Assembly: GCA_965242895.1 (NCBI GenBank)
Contig: OZ251507.1
Span: 1,116,001-1,180,000 of the forward strand
Source: CATQHL01 sp965242895
GTDB lineage: Bacteria > Actinomycetota > Acidimicrobiia > Acidimicrobiales > CATQHL01
DNA length: 64,000 nt
Direction of reading: 5' to 3'
Position 1 is the stretch's first letter. Each line of letters starts with the position of its first letter. The notes beneath the pieces are model-generated. The model saw nothing but the letters and a program-made list of their open reading frames with translations. It had not been told where the DNA came from and ran no database searches. A program made the translations under genes and the position numbers. Positions 61,083 to 64,000 of the stretch are shown here, piece after piece.

Positions 61083-61982
61083 GTGGGAACGCCTAAGAAA
61101 ACTCTTGGGAAACTTCACGCAGAGGTGCTCAAGAATGCGGACAAGCGAACGTCGATAATCGTCTACTGGATTGCTCGCAGTGCTTCGCTTCTGCTGGCCC
61201 GCTTCTACCTCATGGTGAGGGTGAGCGGGCGAGAGCATCTTCGGACAGACGGGGCGACCATCCTGGCGCCGGTGCACCGCTCCAACCTTGACGTTCCTAT
61301 CATCTCGTCGTACTGCGGTCGACGAATTCGGTCAATGGCGAAGATCAACATGTTCAAGGGCAAACTCGGGCAGTGGTTCTCCACTTCCATAGGGGCGTTT
61401 CCGGTTCGCCGCGACTCGCTGGATCGCGAAGCGCTGACTGCTGCGCTGGAGATCCTGCGTAGGCGGGAATTGCTGCTGGTTTTCCCGGAAGGGAGCCGCA
61501 AATCCGGACGAAGCGTGGAAAGAATTCTGGATGGATGCAGCTACTTGGCGACGAAGACGGGAGCGCCGGTGATTCCCATCGCCCTAGCAGGCACCGAGGA
61601 GGCCATGCCCCCCGGGAGGATGTTTCCGCGCATACGGCGGATTGTCGTCACCGTAGGCGAACCCTTGACGCCGCCTAGCGCCGCGGGCGGCAAAGACGGC
61701 AACACTGGCAAAGACGGCAAATCTGGCAAGGACGGCAACACTGGCAAAGCACGAAATGCCAAAGAAATCAGGCGAGAATTTTCGCACCTTCTGCAGCAGC
61801 AGCTCCAGAGCCTGCTCGACAACTCGCATCAGGCGTTGAGCAGTGCTCAGCGGCGACGGAGCAGGCGTCTAAACAGGCAGGGGGGCGCCGACGCCGACGG
61901 ACAGCCGCTTAAGGAAAATCCTCAAAGCGCTCCGGAGGGGGAGACGCAACAGACGCAACACTTGCCTGAGGAGCTGAACTGA
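61083..61982 (+). CDS. plsC: 1-acyl-glycerol-3-phosphate acyltransferase (PlsC-like) with collagen-like insert
   Basis: A 299-residue membrane-associated acyltransferase. HX4D motif in PVHRSNLDVPIIS, the second motif in WFSTSIGAFPVRRDSLDREAL, the FPEGSRKSGRS motif and PVIPIALAGTEEAMPPG. Between the end of the catalytic domain (RRIVVTVGEPLTPP) and the C-terminal helix lies a hydrophilic insert GGKDGNTGKDGKSGKDGNTG with 6-residue Gly-Lys-Asp-Gly units, encoded by 18-bp repeats. The start is GTG at 61083 within a repeat; other starts are downstream. Phospholipid or triacylglycerol synthesis is the family role. Confidence 0.88.
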   Translation: MGTPKKTLGKLHAEVLKNADKRTSIIVYWIARSASLLLARFYLMVRVSGREHLRTDGATILAPVHRSNLDVPIISSYCGRRIRSMAKINMFKGKLGQWFSTSIGAFPVRRDSLDREALTAALEILRRRELLLVFPEGSRKSGRSVERILDGCSYLATKTGAPVIPIALAGTEEAMPPGRMFPRIRRIVVTVGEPLTPPSAAGGKDGNTGKDGKSGKDGNTGKARNAKEIRREFSHLLQQQLQSLLDNSHQALSSAQRRRSRRLNRQGGADADGQPLKENPQSAPEGETQQTQHLPEELN

Positions 61983-61983
61983 G

Positions 61984-63165
61984 ATGTCATCGCAAAACAA
62001 GTATCTCGTAGACCGACTAGCGGAGTTCGGTACCACGATTTTCGCCACGATGTCGGCGTTGGCTGTCAGAACCGGGGCCATCAATCTAGGACAGGGGTTT
62101 CCCGACACCGACGGCCCGCAAGAGGTGCTAGAAGAAGCCGTTTGGGCGATTCGCAACGGGCACAACCAGTATCCGCCCGGTATAGGCATCCCGAAATTGC
62201 GACACGCGGCAGCGGAGCACCAGAAGCGGTTTTACGATCTCGACTTTAACCCTGACACCGAAGTGCTCATCACGGCGGGGGCTACGGAAGCCATCGCCGC
62301 GGCCATCTTATCGCTGTGCGAAACTGGCGATGAGGTCGTCTGCTTTGAGCCCTACTACGACAGCTACACGGCCACCATCGCTCTAGCTAGAGCCACCCGC
62401 AAGCTTGTCCAACTGAAGGGGCCGGACAAACACTTCGACGCCGAAGAGTTCGAAAGAGCAGTGAGCGGGCGCACCCGGCTGATCCTGCTGAACTCCCCGC
62501 ACAATCCGACCGGCAAGGTGTTTAGCCGTCAGGAACTCGAGCACATAGCAGACGTAGCCAAGCGCCGCGACCTGCTAGTGGTGACCGACGAAGTCTACGA
62601 ACACCTCGTCTTTGATGGTGAGCACATCCCGATAGCGACGCTGCCGGGAATGCGCGAGCGGACAATCACTATCAGTTCCGGAGCCAAGACTTTTTCGGCC
62701 ACCGGCTGGAAAATCGGGTGGGTGTGTGCGACGCCCGAACTCACTTCAGCGGTGCAAACCTCCAAGCAGTTCCTCACCTATGTGAACGGCGGACCGTTTC
62801 AGCACGCCATAGCTCGAGGTCTCGGGCTAGGAGACGACTATTACAAGGCGCTGGCCGCCGACTTGCGTTCAAAGCGCGACCTGCTCGCTGACGGCTTGCA
62901 GAAAGCCGGCTTTGAGGTATGGCACTCGTCTGGCACCTACTATCTGACCGGGCACATCGGCGGGTTCGAGGAAAGCGACGGAGCGGAATTCTGCCTTGCC
63001 TTGCCAGAGCGCTGCGGCGTAGTGGCCGTACCTAGCGTGGTGTTCTACGACGACAAGGACGCCGGCGGGCCGCTTGTGCGTTTCGCCTTCTGTAAGCGAA
63101 CCGAGGTGCTCGAAGAAGCCTGCCGCCGGCTCGCAAGCCTGAAGAGCGCTGCTGCGAGCCCCTGA
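61984..63165 (+). CDS. Class I PLP aminotransferase (DapC/kynurenine aminotransferase-like)
   Basis: A 393-residue fold-type I transaminase. Seen: ALAVRTGAINLGQGFPDTDGP at the N-terminus, ITAGATEAIAAAILSLCETGDEV, the PLP-binding Lys in SSGAKTFSATGWKIGWVCA, VTDEVYEHLVFDGE, NSPHNPTGKVFSRQELEHI and the C-terminal Arg in GPLVRFAFCKR. It resembles N-succinyldiaminopimelate or kynurenine/glutamine transaminases. The ATG lies immediately after the PlsC-like stop (TGAGATG). A run of 14 C follows the stop codon. Confidence 0.9.
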   Translation: MSSQNKYLVDRLAEFGTTIFATMSALAVRTGAINLGQGFPDTDGPQEVLEEAVWAIRNGHNQYPPGIGIPKLRHAAAEHQKRFYDLDFNPDTEVLITAGATEAIAAAILSLCETGDEVVCFEPYYDSYTATIALARATRKLVQLKGPDKHFDAEEFERAVSGRTRLILLNSPHNPTGKVFSRQELEHIADVAKRRDLLVVTDEVYEHLVFDGEHIPIATLPGMRERTITISSGAKTFSATGWKIGWVCATPELTSAVQTSKQFLTYVNGGPFQHAIARGLGLGDDYYKALAADLRSKRDLLADGLQKAGFEVWHSSGTYYLTGHIGGFEESDGAEFCLALPERCGVVAVPSVVFYDDKDAGGPLVRFAFCKRTEVLEEACRRLASLKSAAASP

Positions 63166-63166
63166 A

Positions 63167-63180
63167 CCCCCCCCCCCCCC
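63167..63180. repeat. Homopolymer of 14 cytosines after the aminotransferase stop
   Basis: A run of 14 C (63167-63180) follows the TGA stop (63163-63165) and AA. Such runs are prone to length change or assembly error. Confidence 0.95.
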
Positions 63181-63186
63181 GAATCC

Positions 63187-63310
63187 CTAGAAACTCAGGG
63201 CTAAGGCCGAGTAGCCACTGTCTCGCTTGTTTCTGGCGCTCTAGCGGGCGCTCTGGCCGCCGCAGGCGGCTAGAAAATCGGGATTAAGACCAAGCAGCCA
63301 CTATCTCTTC
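63187..63310. repeat. Diverged duplicate of the 3' end of the last gene
   Basis: About 40 bp at 63187-63228 resembles 63270-63310, which contains the stop and last codons of the minus-strand isochorismatase-fold gene (ctagaaa... gtagccactgtctc against ctagaaaatc... cagccactatctc). The copies are 83 bp apart. A small gccgcc/ggcggc hairpin (63256-63270) lies between. Confidence 0.65.
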
Positions 63311-63898
63311 GGTGGTGGCAATCGTTGAAACGAACGACAGGGAGTGTTCGATGGCCATCTCCACGTACTCCGCCGGGATGCCCGTAACCGCATCACGCGG
63401 CACAACGACGTCGTAGCCCCGGTTCACAGCGTCAAAGGTGAGATTGGTAATGGCCCAGTTCACTGAGACGCCGGCAGGAACAATTGTGTTGACGCCCTCG
63501 TTGCGCAGCACTGCGTTGAGCTCGCTCGCAGGGAAAGGAGACATCCCGTGATGGCGCACTATCACAAAATCGGCAGGCTCCAACCCGATTTCGTCAATGG
63601 GCTGAACTGCTTCGCTGCCCGCATACAACTTCACGGGGGATTCGTCGATGACTTTGAAGAGCAGCAAGTCGGTGTTGTCTCCCCAGCCGTCTGGGCGCTG
63701 GTGAAAGACGCTGTGGACAACGCGCACCCCCGCTGAACGAGCCGCTGCAACAAGGCGCGCCACGGCTTGAATGCAACCCGATTCCTTGGCTGCCTCCGCC
63801 ATAGCCGGGAGGCCGGAGTTGGCGCCGATAATGCCGTTCTGGCATTCCTGGAGAACGACGGCCGTATGAGTTGGATCAAGGAGTTGGGTAAGTGTCAT
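63284..63898 (-). CDS. Isochorismatase-fold protein with all three triad residues replaced
   Basis: A 204-residue protein that keeps the isochorismatase fold: HTAVVLQECQNGIIGANSG, VARLVAAARSAGVRVVHSVF, FVIVRHHGMSPFPASELNAV, TIVPAGVSVNWAITNLTFDAVNRGYDVVVPRDAV. At the aligned triad, Asp becomes Glu (QECQNG), Lys becomes His (VRHHGMSPF) and Cys becomes Ala (SVNWAI), so hydrolysis by the known mechanism is not possible. The gene at 11366 has the full triad, which gives an internal control. The start is the ATG at 63898 (MTLTQLLDPTHT); the ribosome-binding site is weak. Confidence 0.82.
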   Translation of the reverse strand: MTLTQLLDPTHTAVVLQECQNGIIGANSGLPAMAEAAKESGCIQAVARLVAAARSAGVRVVHSVFHQRPDGWGDNTDLLLFKVIDESPVKLYAGSEAVQPIDEIGLEPADFVIVRHHGMSPFPASELNAVLRNEGVNTIVPAGVSVNWAITNLTFDAVNRGYDVVVPRDAVTGIPAEYVEMAIEHSLSFVSTIATTEEIVAAWS

Positions 63899-64000
63899 GG
63901 CGTTAAGAGTAGTTGCTTTGAAACGAAGACGCTGCAGGCTAAGCACGGGAAATCGATGCTGCCCTAATGCTGTTCTAGCATCGGTTACGGTGGAGAGGGC

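Overview
The window looks like a high-G+C chromosomal segment of an actinobacterium, most likely an Acidimicrobiia-type marine or host-associated lineage. The evidence is indirect: many GTG and TTG starts, an OmpR/HAMP-kinase pair of the MprAB/MtrAB kind, a surface protein ending in a LAETG sortase signal, and a dense set of oxidoreductases, amidohydrolases and hydrolases. There is no rRNA, tRNA or other taxonomic marker, so the lineage is inference. No phage module, transposase or CRISPR array was seen.

Layout. (1) Positions 1-10411, all minus strand: a probable long operon with a peptide/nickel-type ABC importer (two permeases, two ATPases, lipoprotein receptor), then a methyltransferase, a small unknown protein, a cupin-like protein and hydantoinase/oxoprolinase subunit A, with the start of a probable subunit B at the left edge. 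(2) 10455-19167: a catabolic block with a PEP-mutase/isocitrate-lyase family enzyme, an isochorismatase-family amidase, two MFS transporters, two divergent alpha/beta-hydrolase paralogues lacking the serine nucleophile, a PuuE-like deacetylase and an ACMSD-like amidohydrolase. With region 1 this suggests uptake and breakdown of amide, hydantoin or ureide compounds. (3) 19302-26957: an A+T-richer stretch with two related membrane proteins that look like sensors without output domains, a Mre11/Rad50-like pair without a zinc hook, and a type II restriction-modification pair flanked by a duplicated copy of the start of the next gene. (4) 26965-34852: a second oxidoreductase block (zinc dehydrogenase, M24 peptidase-like protein, PEP-utilising enzyme, two 3-hydroxyisobutyrate-dehydrogenase-like enzymes, a cyclase-family protein).

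(5) 34989-39157: four tightly packed genes (membrane protein, sterol-desaturase/fatty-acid-hydroxylase-like enzyme, GH3-like acyl-amido synthetase, enolase-superfamily epimerase) that look like a small uncharacterised biosynthetic pathway. (6) 39265-41806: two further DNA methyltransferases, one with a nuclease-like C-terminal extension. (7) 41842-46601: a two-component system next to two single-pass membrane proteins, one with 24-residue Trp/Gly repeats; YAAGAAA boxes spaced about 11 bp apart lie in the promoter regions and suggest a self-contained envelope regulon. (8) 46656-50462: a KamA-family radical-SAM enzyme and a Ski2-like helicase. (9) 59798-50451, minus strand: five surface or membrane genes including a 1473-residue metzincin lipoprotein and a truncated neighbour that is nearly identical over about 1.8 kb. 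(10) 60054-63898: SDR, PlsC-like acyltransferase, class I aminotransferase and an isochorismatase-fold protein without its catalytic triad.

A theme across the window is short tandem duplication. Perfect or near-perfect 13-36 bp repeats sit in many intergenic gaps, and in-frame repeats of 6-24 residues occur in at least eight proteins, often in linkers. Because no homology search or computed composition was possible, family calls rest on motifs read by eye.
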